38,626 nt of DNA from Bacteroidia bacterium (GTDB taxonomy: Bacteria > Bacteroidota > Bacteroidia > Bacteroidales > Dysgonomonadaceae): positions 1-38,626 of the forward strand of contig JAUNUM010000018.1 of the NCBI GenBank assembly GCA_030538215.1. The letters are read 5' to 3'. The notes under the pieces were generated by a model that did no database searches, was not told the DNA's origin, and worked only from the letters and a program-made list of their open reading frames with translations. This document shows, in pieces, positions 23,131 through 30,494 of the stretch (positions within the stretch are counted from its first letter, which is position 1; each line of letters starts with the position of its first letter). The position numbers and the translations under genes were made by a program.

Positions 23131-23589
23131 ATGAGAGAGCGAATTAAACAGATTATGGAGAATGAGAATCTAACACCGGCAAGGTTTGCCGATAAACTGC
23201 AGATTAATCGTGCTAATATTTCTCATATTTTAAATGGAAGAAATAATCCGAGCCTTGATATTGTTTCTAAGATTCTATCAGAAATGCCGCATATTAATAC
23301 CGAATGGTTGATAAATGGCTTCGGGCAAATGTATAAAGATGAATTTGACATCAACTCTATACCCAAAGAGCACGATTTATTCAATCAGAACCCCATTATT
23401 TCGCCCCAAGAGCGCGATGTTGTTGCAAAAACAGAAAGAATTGAAGTTAATAAGCCTGAAAATGATACTCAAGTAACAGAAAATAAAGTTATTAATATTC
23501 AAAAAAGTTATAACAAAAAAATTAGTCAAATAATTATTTATTATAACGACAGCACTTTTGAAACCTTCATTCCCCATTCTGCTCAATAA
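23131..23589 (+). CDS. XRE-family helix-turn-helix DNA-binding protein
   Basis: 152 residues. An HTH_3 domain covers about residues 3-64: IKQIMENENLTPARFADKL, then INRANISHILNGRNNPSLDIVSKIL, with the recognition helix near 26-36, and EWLINGFGQMYKD closing the domain. This is a Bacteroidota-type XRE module, often chromosomal and not linked to phage. The C-terminal 80 residues are polar with low complexity, ending with a basic stretch and a short strand-rich tail (KKISQIIIYYNDSTFETFIPHSAQ). Target genes are unknown. The repeat-rich region upstream may hold its own operators, which would make it autoregulated; that is inference. Confidence 0.85.
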   Translation: MRERIKQIMENENLTPARFADKLQINRANISHILNGRNNPSLDIVSKILSEMPHINTEWLINGFGQMYKDEFDINSIPKEHDLFNQNPIISPQERDVVAKTERIEVNKPENDTQVTENKVINIQKSYNKKISQIIIYYNDSTFETFIPHSAQ

Positions 23590-23642
23590 ATACAAATCTG
23601 GTTTTATTTAAAATGCCTGCACAAGAATTGAAAATTATCGTG

Positions 23643-23650
23643 TAACTTTG
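23643..23650 (+). promoter_or_regulatory. TAnnTTTG promoter box for pyrK-pyrD
   Basis: TAACTTTG ends 21 bases before the ATG at 23672. No good -33 TTTG lies at the usual distance. Confidence 0.5.
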
Positions 23651-23671
23651 TGCTCATAAAAGATTTTTTGA

Positions 23672-24445
23672 ATGAAAGTAGTCGATTTCATAGTTATTTA
23701 CAACGAACCGCTGAATTATCAGAATAATCTGCTAAAAGTAAAACCCGCTAATAACGAACCGCTTCCGGAAATGTTTCCCGGACAATTTGTTCAAATTTTA
23801 GTTGAAAATTCGGCAAATGTGTTTTTACGGAGACCTATTTCCATCAATTTTTTTGATAAGAAAAACAACGAAATGTGGTTGTTAATTCAACAAGTTGGAG
23901 AAGGAACACGCAAAATATGTGAAACACCGGTTGGGCAAAAATTGAATATTGTTTTTCCATTAGGAAATTCTTTCACTATTCCTCGTGAAAATGGCAATTT
24001 TTTGCTCATAGGCGGTGGCGTTGGCATCGCGCCCATGCTTTTTCTTGGTGAAAAACTCAGTGAAAAAGGATTTTTACCCAATTTTTTGTTAGGCGGACGT
24101 TCACAAAAGGATATTTTACAGTTAAACGATTTCGAAAAGCTGGGAACTGTTTACTGTACCACGGAAGACGGATCGCATGGCGAAAAAGGATTTGTAACGC
24201 ATCATTCTGTTTTACAGAAAAATAAATATGATTTTATTTACACCTGTGGACCCAAACCCATGATGGTTGCCGTAGCAAAATATGCTCAGAAGAATAAAAT
24301 AGCTTGTGAAGCATCTTTGGAAAATTTAATGGCCTGTGGCTTCGGTGCTTGCTTGTGCTGCGTAGAAAAAACAACAAGAGGAAACCTTTGCACCTGCACC
24401 GAAGGACCTGTTTTTAACATCAACGAACTCAAATGGATAGATTAA
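23672..24445 (+). CDS. pyrK: Dihydroorotate dehydrogenase electron transfer subunit
   Basis: 257 residues. PyrK carries FAD and a [2Fe-2S] cluster and passes electrons from the PyrD subunit to NAD+. The FAD domain shows [12 protein letters not shown] (the RxxS motif) and [45 protein letters not shown] binds the nucleotide. Cluster cysteines are at residues 222, 227, 229/230 and 240/242, in [17 protein letters not shown] followed by LCTC. It overlaps pyrD by 13 bases, which points to coupled translation of the two subunits. Confidence 0.94.
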   Translation: MKVVDFIVIYNEPLNYQNNLLKVKPANNEPLPEMFPGQFVQILVENSANVFLRRPISINFFDKKNNEMWLLIQQVGEGTRKICETPVGQKLNIVFPLGNSFTIPRENGNFLLIGGGVGIAPMLFLGEKLSEKGFLPNFLLGGRSQKDILQLNDFEKLGTVYCTTEDGSHGEKGFVTHHSVLQKNKYDFIYTCGPKPMMVAVAKYAQKNKIACEASLENLMACGFGACLCCVEKTTRGNLCTCTEGPVFNINELKWID

Positions 24446-25344
24446 AAGTAAATATTGGAAACCTGGAGTTGCAGAATCCGGTAACTACTGCATCGGGAAC
24501 CTTTGGTTACGGTACGGAATATGCCGATTTTATTGATTTAAACCGCCTTGGAGGAATTTTTGTAAAAGGAACAACATTGGAGCCACGACAAGGGAACAAT
24601 TATCCAAGAATGGCCGAAACTGCATCCGGAATGCTTAATGCTGTTGGCTTACAAAACAAAGGTGTGGATTATTTTGTTGAGCATATTTATCCTACGATAA
24701 AAGATTATAATACACGCATTATTGTTAATGTATCCGGCTCAACCGTAGAAGATTATATTAAATGCACGGAGCGGTTGATCGATTTGGAGAAAGTTCCGGC
24801 TATTGAACTTAATATCTCCTGTCCCAACGTAAAAGAAGGTGGTATGGCGTTTGGAACTTCTTGTGCTTCAGCAGCACAGGTGACACGTGCGGTGCGAAAG
24901 ATTTATCCTAAAACATTGATTGTTAAATTATCGCCTAATGTTACAGACATAACGGAAATTGCTCGTGCAGTAGAAGATGAAGGTGCCGACTCCGTTTCGT
25001 TGGTGAATACTTTTCTAGGAATGGCTATTGATGCTGAAACGAGAAAGCCGAAACTTTCTACAATAACCGGAGGTTTATCAGGTTCTTGCATTAAACCTAT
25101 CGCGTTGCGAATGGTTTGGCAGGTGTATAATGCTGTAAAAATTCCAATTATCGGGATGGGAGGAATTTCAAATACTGCCGATGCTGTTGAGTTTATACTT
25201 GCCGGGGCAACTGCCATACAAATAGGAACTTATAACTTTGTCGATCCCACAATTTCCATGAAAGTGATCGATGGAATTGTTGATTATATGGACAGGCATA
25301 ATATAAAATCAATCAGCGAAATAGTAGGTAAACTTAACCTTTGA
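24433..25344 (+). CDS. pyrD: Dihydroorotate dehydrogenase, catalytic subunit (class 1B)
   Basis: 303 residues. It oxidises dihydroorotate to orotate in pyrimidine synthesis, using FMN, with PyrK as electron partner. The N-terminus [22 protein letters not shown] is the class 1 signature. [17 protein letters not shown] contains the catalytic cysteine of class 1[13 protein letters not shown] and [26 protein letters not shown] bind FMN. No membrane anchor is present, as expected for class 1. It starts inside the end of pyrK and is followed by 118 bases before asnA. Confidence 0.95.
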   Translation: MDRLKVNIGNLELQNPVTTASGTFGYGTEYADFIDLNRLGGIFVKGTTLEPRQGNNYPRMAETASGMLNAVGLQNKGVDYFVEHIYPTIKDYNTRIIVNVSGSTVEDYIKCTERLIDLEKVPAIELNISCPNVKEGGMAFGTSCASAAQVTRAVRKIYPKTLIVKLSPNVTDITEIARAVEDEGADSVSLVNTFLGMAIDAETRKPKLSTITGGLSGSCIKPIALRMVWQVYNAVKIPIIGMGGISNTADAVEFILAGATAIQIGTYNFVDPTISMKVIDGIVDYMDRHNIKSISEIVGKLNL

Positions 25345-25404
25345 TGTGCTTTTTTGTTTTTTACGCTCAATAATCAGTCAAAATGGTTTTTTATATTTAC
25401 TATT

Positions 25405-25435
25405 TTTGACTAATTGAGTAATTGGTGTATCTTTG
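25405..25435 (+). promoter_or_regulatory. Two-part Bacteroidota promoter for asnA
   Basis: TTTG at 25405-25408 and TATCTTTG at 25428-25435 are separated by 19 bases, a textbook spacing for the -33/-7 pair. The TTG at 25433, in frame with asnA, is part of the -7 box, so the ATG at 25463 is the start. Confidence 0.75.
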
Positions 25436-25462
25436 CGAATTAATTTATCAAAAAGATGGATC

Positions 25463-26500
25463 ATGTCAAATTTAATTATCCCAAAAGGCTATAAACCACT
25501 TCTAAATTTAAAGAGAACTGAGCTTGGTATTAAAAAAATAAAAGACTTTTTTCAACAAAACTTAGCATCAGAGCTGCGGTTAAGGCGTGTTACAGCGCCA
25601 CTTTTTGTAGAGAAAGGAACCGGAATAAATGATGAACTTAATGGTGTAGAGCGCCCCGTGAATTTTCCCATAAAAGACATGAATGATACGCTTGCTGAAA
25701 TTGTACATTCGTTGGCAAAATGGAAGAGAATGACACTTGCCGATTATGGAATTGAAAAGGGATACGGTATTTATACCGATATGAATGCCATTCGCGCCGA
25801 TGAAGAGTTAGATAACCTGCACTCGCTATATGTTGATCAATGGGATTGGGAATTAACTATAGATAAGCAAGATAGGAGTATTTCTTTCTTGAAAGATATC
25901 GTAAAACGAATTTACAGCGCTATGCTTCGTACCGAATATCTGGTACATGAATCTTTTCCCGAATTAAAGCCCGAACTTCCTCGCGAAATAACGTTTATTT
26001 CTGCCGAAGAGTTGTTGCAAAAATATCCTGATATGACACCAAAAGATCGTGAAGACGCCATAACAAAAAAATATGGATCAATTTTTATTATAGGAATTGG
26101 TGGAAAATTATCTAATGGAGAGCCTCACGACGGGCGTGCAGCCGATTATGATGATTGGACAACACTTAATGAAGAAGGTTTTGAAGGATTAAATGGTGAT
26201 TTACTTGTTTGGAATTCTGTGCTCGAAAGAGCGGTAGAACTATCATCAATGGGAATTCGAGTGGATAAGGAAGCCTTGAAAAAACAGCTAAAAATCAGAA
26301 ATCAGGAAGAAAAACTAAACCTGTTTTTTCACAAGCGATTAATAAACGATGAACTTCCACTTTCCATTGGCGGCGGAATAGGGCAGTCTCGCTTGTGTAT
26401 GTATTATTTGCGTAAAGCGCATATCGGTGAAATTCAGGCAAGTATCTGGCCGAGAGAAATGAGAAAAGAAGCTGCGGAAAACGATATTTTTTTGATATAA
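25463..26500 (+). CDS. asnA: Aspartate--ammonia ligase
   Basis: 345 residues from the ATG at 25463. AsnA makes asparagine from aspartate, ammonia and ATP. It resembles a class II tRNA synthetase catalytic core: FFQQNLASELRLRRVTAPLFVEKGTGINDELNG at the start, then SLYVDQWDWELTI in the middle, and SIGGGIGQSRLCMYYLRKAHIGEIQASIWP at the end, with the motif 3 arginine. The length fits Bacteroidota members, slightly longer than E. coli AsnA (330). It has its own strong promoter. Confidence 0.95.
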   Translation: MSNLIIPKGYKPLLNLKRTELGIKKIKDFFQQNLASELRLRRVTAPLFVEKGTGINDELNGVERPVNFPIKDMNDTLAEIVHSLAKWKRMTLADYGIEKGYGIYTDMNAIRADEELDNLHSLYVDQWDWELTIDKQDRSISFLKDIVKRIYSAMLRTEYLVHESFPELKPELPREITFISAEELLQKYPDMTPKDREDAITKKYGSIFIIGIGGKLSNGEPHDGRAADYDDWTTLNEEGFEGLNGDLLVWNSVLERAVELSSMGIRVDKEALKKQLKIRNQEEKLNLFFHKRLINDELPLSIGGGIGQSRLCMYYLRKAHIGEIQASIWPREMRKEAAENDIFLI

Positions 26501-26599
26501 GATTTTAGAGCCAAGCATTCCAGAACGATTTTACGTTCAAAAAATTAGATGAAACATAAAATAAGATAATAAGGTTTGTGTGGGTTCTGTGTCATATTC

Positions 26600-26673
26600 C
26601 TACTAAGGTATTTGGTTGAAAATAAGGTTTTATAGATTTTATAAACCTTATTTTTTGTTTTTAACCTTAGTAG
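26600..26673 (+). terminator. Nested inverted repeat, probable asnA terminator
   Basis: Inner arms AAAATAAGGTTT (26619-26630) and AAACCTTATTTT (26643-26654) are perfectly complementary and run into a T-rich tail. Outer arms CTACTAAGGT (26600-26609) and ACCTTAGTAG (26664-26673) are also perfect. It starts about 100 bases after the asnA stop. Confidence 0.6.
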
Positions 26674-26845
26674 CTTTGAATGCGCATAGAATGCGACCTT
26701 ATTAGCTTATTTTTAGTCATATAATTAGTTTTTTGCTAATTTGTTCCTTAAGAGAGTAAAGAACAAAGACTAGGCAGTTGTTGATGATTGAAAAAACTAT
26801 TTTTTAGTTATGCCTTAATAAATTACAATCATTTTACTTCTGTCC

Positions 26846-26873
26846 TTGTTCTTGGCTCTTGGTTCTTTTGTCT
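26846..26873. repeat. 7-mer tandem tract before ung
   Basis: The bases divide into TTGTTCT, TGGCTCT, TGGTTCT and TTTGTCT. The last unit supplies the TTTG that may serve as the -33 element for ung. Confidence 0.6.
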
Positions 26874-26898
26874 AATCAAGACTTTTTTTATACTTTTA
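26867..26898 (+). promoter_or_regulatory. Candidate promoter for ung
   Basis: TTTG at 26867-26870 and TACTTTTA at 26891-26898 (one mismatch to TAnnTTTG) are 20 bases apart. The ATG at 26922 lies 23 bases further on. Confidence 0.45.
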
Positions 26899-26921
26899 CA
26901 TATCTAATAAAATCCTGTATT

Positions 26922-27584
26922 ATGTCTGTAAAAATTGAAGAAAGCTGGAAACAGAGGCTGAAAGATGAATTTGAAAAACCATATTTTAAATCGTTAACCG
27001 ATTTTGTTCGTCAAGAATATTCCACAAGAACTATTTATCCACCAGCGAAGCTGATTTTCAACGCTTTTGATGAATGTCCATTCGATAAAGTAAAAGTGGT
27101 TGTAGTAGGACAAGATCCTTATCACGAACCTGGACAAGCACATGGATTATGCTTTTCAGTAAATGATGGTGTGCAAATTCCACCATCGTTGGTCAATATT
27201 TACAAAGAAATTCACGAAGACTTAGGCACGCCCATTCCTAAATCCGGAAATCTGGAACGGTGGAGCAAACAAGGTGTTCTTTTACTGAATGCTACGCTCA
27301 CGGTTCGTGCTCATCAAGCAGGCTCGCACCAACATAAAGGATGGGAAGAATTTACCGATTCTGCCATTTATCACTTGGCCAACGAACGCGAAAATCTGGT
27401 TTTTATCCTTTGGGGCGCATACGCGCAACGAAAAGGAGAAAATATTGACACAAGCAAGCATCTTGTGTTGAAATCGCCACATCCATCGCCGCTATCTGCG
27501 CATCGGGGATTTTTTGGTAATAAGCACTTTAGTAAAACAAATGCATATTTACAGGCTAACGGCATTGAACCGATAAATTGGTAA
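26922..27584 (+). CDS. ung: Uracil-DNA glycosylase
   Basis: 220 residues from the ATG at 26922. It removes uracil from DNA as the first step of base excision repair. The catalytic water-activating Asp 65 is in VVVGQDPYHEPGQAHGLCFSV. LLLNATLTVRAHQAGSH is the uracil-binding segment with its asparagine. His 187 is in SPHPSPLSAHRGFFG, the DNA-intercalation loop. Family 1, all motifs intact. An upstream in-frame extension was rejected because it runs across the promoter region. It precedes a DUF1460 gene by 24 bases. Confidence 0.96.
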   Translation: MSVKIEESWKQRLKDEFEKPYFKSLTDFVRQEYSTRTIYPPAKLIFNAFDECPFDKVKVVVVGQDPYHEPGQAHGLCFSVNDGVQIPPSLVNIYKEIHEDLGTPIPKSGNLERWSKQGVLLLNATLTVRAHQAGSHQHKGWEEFTDSAIYHLANERENLVFILWGAYAQRKGENIDTSKHLVLKSPHPSPLSAHRGFFGNKHFSKTNAYLQANGIEPINW

Positions 27585-27608
27585 CTAAAACCTTCAAAAA
27601 CATCAGAA

Positions 27609-28466
27609 ATGCGACAAAAAATTGCTTTTTCTTTCTTTTTATTTTCTTATTTGTTCATTATTTCTGCTTTCACACAAGAAATAGATTTTGAACCGAAGGA
27701 TAAAATTGTTTTCGAACAGTACACGAAATACATTGAATTTTTCAAATCAAAATCAAAAGAAGAGGTTCTACAAAAAACAGCAGAGTTTTTTCTCGATAAA
27801 CCCTATGTAGCAGGTACATTAGATAAAAACGATACCGAAAAATTAGTAATAAATTTACGGGAATTTGATTGTGTGACTTTTATAGAAACAGTTATTGCTC
27901 TTGCTAATACAGCTGTATCTGACGATTTATCGTTTGATAATTTTGCCTCGCAATTAAGGCAAATCAGGTATCGAAATGGAATTATTGATGGCTATGATTC
28001 ACGGCTACATTACACATCTGATTGGATTACCAACAATGTGGAAAAGAAAATTTTATCGGCAAAAAGCCAACAATTGGGTGGAGTTTTGGAAACAAAAATC
28101 ATCGATTTTATGACATCTCACCGCTCAGCCTACAATGCCTTGAAAACCGATGATGAGATGCTTGAAAAAATCAAGAATATTGAAAATGAAATAAATAAAA
28201 GAAAAGGATTTTACTACCTTCCCAAAGAAAAAATAGTATCGAAAGCATCGCAAATTCCACACATGGCAATGATTGCGTTTACCACATCAATAAAAGGTTT
28301 AGACACCACACATACAGGCTTCGCCTATAAAAAGAAGAATGGAAAGTTGACTTTTATCCACGCATCAAGTGCAAAAAATAAAGTGGTAATTGATGAAAAA
28401 ACGTTGAGTGGCTATTGCAAAGTACAAAAATCGTGCACAGGAATTATAGTAATGCTCGTTCTATGA
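27609..28466 (+). CDS. DUF1460 (N-acetylmuramoyl-L-alanine amidase-like) exported protein
   Basis: 285 residues. A signal peptide (IAFSFFLFSYLFIISAFTQ) indicates export. The fold is NlpC/P60-like: Cys 88 in LREFDCVTFIETVIAL is the likely nucleophile and His 235 in LDTTHTGFAYKK the likely base, with LTFIHASSAKNKVVID behind it. YVAGTLDKNDTEKLVINL is the usual DUF1460 lead-in to the cysteine. Known members act on peptidoglycan stem peptides or related amides; the substrate here is not known. It follows ung by 24 bases and converges on the MgtC-like gene with a 5-base gap. Confidence 0.85.
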   Translation: MRQKIAFSFFLFSYLFIISAFTQEIDFEPKDKIVFEQYTKYIEFFKSKSKEEVLQKTAEFFLDKPYVAGTLDKNDTEKLVINLREFDCVTFIETVIALANTAVSDDLSFDNFASQLRQIRYRNGIIDGYDSRLHYTSDWITNNVEKKILSAKSQQLGGVLETKIIDFMTSHRSAYNALKTDDEMLEKIKNIENEINKRKGFYYLPKEKIVSKASQIPHMAMIAFTTSIKGLDTTHTGFAYKKKNGKLTFIHASSAKNKVVIDEKTLSGYCKVQKSCTGIIVMLVL

Positions 28467-28471
28467 TTTTT

Positions 28472-28924
28472 TTATTCAAACGGACGTTCATTCTTATCAG
28501 ACTTATTTTTTCTTTCGCCCATAAACCATTTATCGGCTTTTTTGAACGCGGTATTTACAAGAATGATCAATACGGTGGAAATCAAAAGTTCCATATATAA
28601 ACCCAATCCGGCAAGAGAACCCAAAGCGGCACTACACCAAATGGTTGCCGCAGTTGTAAGTCCTTGAACATTAATGCCTCTATGTAAAATAACACCGGCT
28701 CCCAGAAAACCGATTCCCGTTACAATTTGTCCGATTATCCGCGTAGGATCACCGCCATTTTCGGTTAGCATTACGTTGATAAGTACGTAAATACTTGCAC
28801 CAACCGATACCAAGGTATTGGTACGAAATCCGGCACTTTTGTTGTTTATCTGGCGCTCCAAACCCACGACTCCTCCGGCAGCCATTGCCGCAAGCAGACG
28901 AAAAATAAATTCTAATGTTGGCAT
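28472..28924 (-). CDS. MgtC/SapB family membrane protein
   Basis: 150 residues, four hydrophobic segments. The family core is clear: AAMAAGGVVGLERQINNKSAG (segment 1), FRTNTLVSVGASIYVLI (segment 2), then GGDPTRIIGQIVTGIGFLGAGVILHRGINVQGLTTAATIW (segments 3-4 with the conserved aspartate and arginine). The soluble C-terminal domain of Salmonella MgtC is absent and replaced by a short charged tail. MgtC proteins affect magnesium-limited growth and membrane ATP synthase; general members may be transporters, and the role here is open. It is last in the minus-strand run, 11 bases after the CapA-like gene. Confidence 0.9.
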   Translation of the reverse strand: MPTLEFIFRLLAAMAAGGVVGLERQINNKSAGFRTNTLVSVGASIYVLINVMLTENGGDPTRIIGQIVTGIGFLGAGVILHRGINVQGLTTAATIWCSAALGSLAGLGLYMELLISTVLIILVNTAFKKADKWFMGERKNKSDKNERPFE

Positions 28925-28935
28925 AGCTTAAAAAA

Positions 28936-30003
28936 TCAATTTTTCTTTCCAATTATTTTATCGGCGTTAGTTGCAAAGATATTCATTTTTTGCAATTCAG
29001 ATGAAGTCAGTACCGGAATTGCCGTTTTTTTGTGCTCTTCAACCGGAATAAGTGTATAATTCAACTTCTCTTTTTCGGTATATTTTCTTACCCAAACTAA
29101 TGAATAATCGCACGATTCTATCTTTACCGGACTGTTATCATCGGCTTTACTGATAACGATTTCAGCCAGTGCGCCACCATCGGTATTTACTTTTTGTTGG
29201 TTCGAAATAAAATTACCAAGCGAATAATAAACTACTGTCTCAATTTCATCATTAACTTTGTTGAAAACCAATGGCTGCACTACGTGCGGATGATTTCCGA
29301 TAATGATTCTAACGCCATTTTTGAAAAGAAAATCGGCAAGTTTTTTCTGCTCTGTGTTTGGATAAGTTCTGTATTCGTCGCCCCAATGCATATTGGCGAT
29401 AATAATATCAGGATTATATAGTTGAGTTAGCTGTAAATCGCTTTTTATTTGAAGCGTATCTATAATGTTTACAATATTGGGTGCGGTAACCGGAATTCCA
29501 TTTGTACCGTACGTATAATTTAAAAAAGCGATTCGGATACCATTTTTAATCACCATTAACGGATAATTTAAACCCCGTGTGTTTTTCGATTTAAAGGCTC
29601 CGGTATATTTTATTCCAATGGAATCCAGTACATTGAGTGTTCTTTCAAAACCTTTTCTTCCTTTATCCATTACGTGATTGTTTGCTAAAAAGAAAACATC
29701 GAATCCCGCATCTTTCAGCCCGAAGGCAAACTCATCGGGCGAAGTGAATTGCGGATAGCCGGAATACGGTTTTCCGCCCAGCGTGGTCTCAAAATTAACA
29801 CAAGCGATATCTACCGATGATATTTTTTCTTTCAGTAAATTAAAGCAAGAGTCGTAGTTATATCCTGTTTCGGTTTGTGCTGCGCGCACTTGCGGAAGAT
29901 GTTGCATAGCATCGCCGGCGAAAAGTAAATTTACTCGTTTTTCTTGTGCTTGGGAAAGCGAGAAAACAGATAGGAGAAGAAAAATTATGATAATTCGTTG
30001 CAT
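28936..30003 (-). CDS. CapA-like calcineurin-type phosphoesterase, exported
   Basis: 355 residues. A signal peptide (MQRIIIIFLLLSVFSLSQAQ) is followed by the PGA_cap (CapA) metallophosphoesterase fold: LLFAGDAMQHLPQ, VNFETTLGG, FFLANNHVMDKG, IIANMHWGDEY and IIGNHPHVVQPLV, with metal-binding Asp, Asn and His residues in place. Proteins of this family are named for a poly-gamma-glutamate capsule gene, but most exported members have no known substrate and no poly-glutamate synthase (CapB/C) is present here. It starts four bases after the toxin gene stop, so it belongs to the same minus-strand run. Confidence 0.9.
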   Translation of the reverse strand: MQRIIIIFLLLSVFSLSQAQEKRVNLLFAGDAMQHLPQVRAAQTETGYNYDSCFNLLKEKISSVDIACVNFETTLGGKPYSGYPQFTSPDEFAFGLKDAGFDVFFLANNHVMDKGRKGFERTLNVLDSIGIKYTGAFKSKNTRGLNYPLMVIKNGIRIAFLNYTYGTNGIPVTAPNIVNIIDTLQIKSDLQLTQLYNPDIIIANMHWGDEYRTYPNTEQKKLADFLFKNGVRIIIGNHPHVVQPLVFNKVNDEIETVVYYSLGNFISNQQKVNTDGGALAEIVISKADDNSPVKIESCDYSLVWVRKYTEKEKLNYTLIPVEEHKKTAIPVLTSSELQKMNIFATNADKIIGKKN

Positions 30004-30007
30004 GGAT

Positions 30008-30307
30008 TCAGAAAATATTTCTCTGGCTTAAATCTCTGGATGAGTGATGAACGGTTAAAATATCAATACGTTGTTTATGAACAATTCTGTATATGATTCT
30101 GTAGTTTCTTTCTATTAATTCACGGATATTTTCATCACCTTTTTCTTTGTTAGTTTTACCGGCAAAGGCAAATTTTTTTAAAATTTCGGTCCTTTTCCTG
30201 ATCCGTTTAACTTCAAGTTCGGCATAACGTTTTGAATCTTTAGCTATGTAATCCGAAATTTCTTTCAAATCAACTTTTGCCTGCTGTGTCCAATTTATTT
30301 GAACCAT
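30008..30307 (-). CDS. RelE/ParE-type toxin
   Basis: 99 residues, basic. The fold signature is visible: INWTQQAKVDLKEISDYIAKDSKRYAE at the start, IRELIERNYRIIYRIVHKQRIDILTVHHSSRDL at the end. ParE members poison gyrase and RelE members cut mRNA on ribosomes. The YRIIYRI segment and Glu-rich middle fit ParE-like toxins slightly better, but the target cannot be settled by eye. Its start overlaps the antitoxin gene by 13 bases, as is usual for such pairs. Confidence 0.88.
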   Translation of the reverse strand: MVQINWTQQAKVDLKEISDYIAKDSKRYAELEVKRIRKRTEILKKFAFAGKTNKEKGDENIRELIERNYRIIYRIVHKQRIDILTVHHSSRDLSQRNIF

Positions 30308-30480
30308 TCTTCAATTTCTTTATCCAATTCTCCCTCTGCTATAACATCATTATTATCAGACTGTTCTATTCCATTTTCTATTTTTTGCAATAAAATAAGT
30401 CTTTCGACTAATAAATCCAACGAAAATTCATCGGGAAATAGCTCAATTTGTTCTTTGACTTTATTTTTTGTTAATAACAT
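30295..30480 (-). CDS. Antitoxin partner of the RelE/ParE toxin
   Basis: 61 residues, acidic. VKEQIELFPDEFSLDLLVERLILLQKIENGIEQS is followed by an acidic, probably disordered tail with LDKEIEEWFK, expected to wrap the toxin. This resembles small Bacteroidota antitoxins of ParD/addiction-module type, although no DNA-binding fold is obvious. It starts 14 bases after the S41 protease stop. No TAnnTTTG box was found in front of it, so it may depend on the protease promoter. Confidence 0.8.
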   Translation of the reverse strand: MLLTKNKVKEQIELFPDEFSLDLLVERLILLQKIENGIEQSDNNDVIAEGELDKEIEEWFK

Positions 30481-30494
30481 AATTATTTAGCTTT

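Larger units (their letters stand above)
26501..26921. other. Non-coding gap between asnA and ung
   Basis: 421 bases with no credible gene. It contains a nested inverted repeat that can end asnA transcription (26600-26673), scattered TAAGGT/ACCTTA repeats, a 7-mer tandem tract (26846-26873) and a candidate ung promoter (26867-26898). Confidence 0.6.

Noticed and set aside
28936-30003. Poly-gamma-glutamate capsule operon
   Set aside because: Only the CapA-like phosphoesterase is present; the ligase and export genes (CapB, CapC) are absent.
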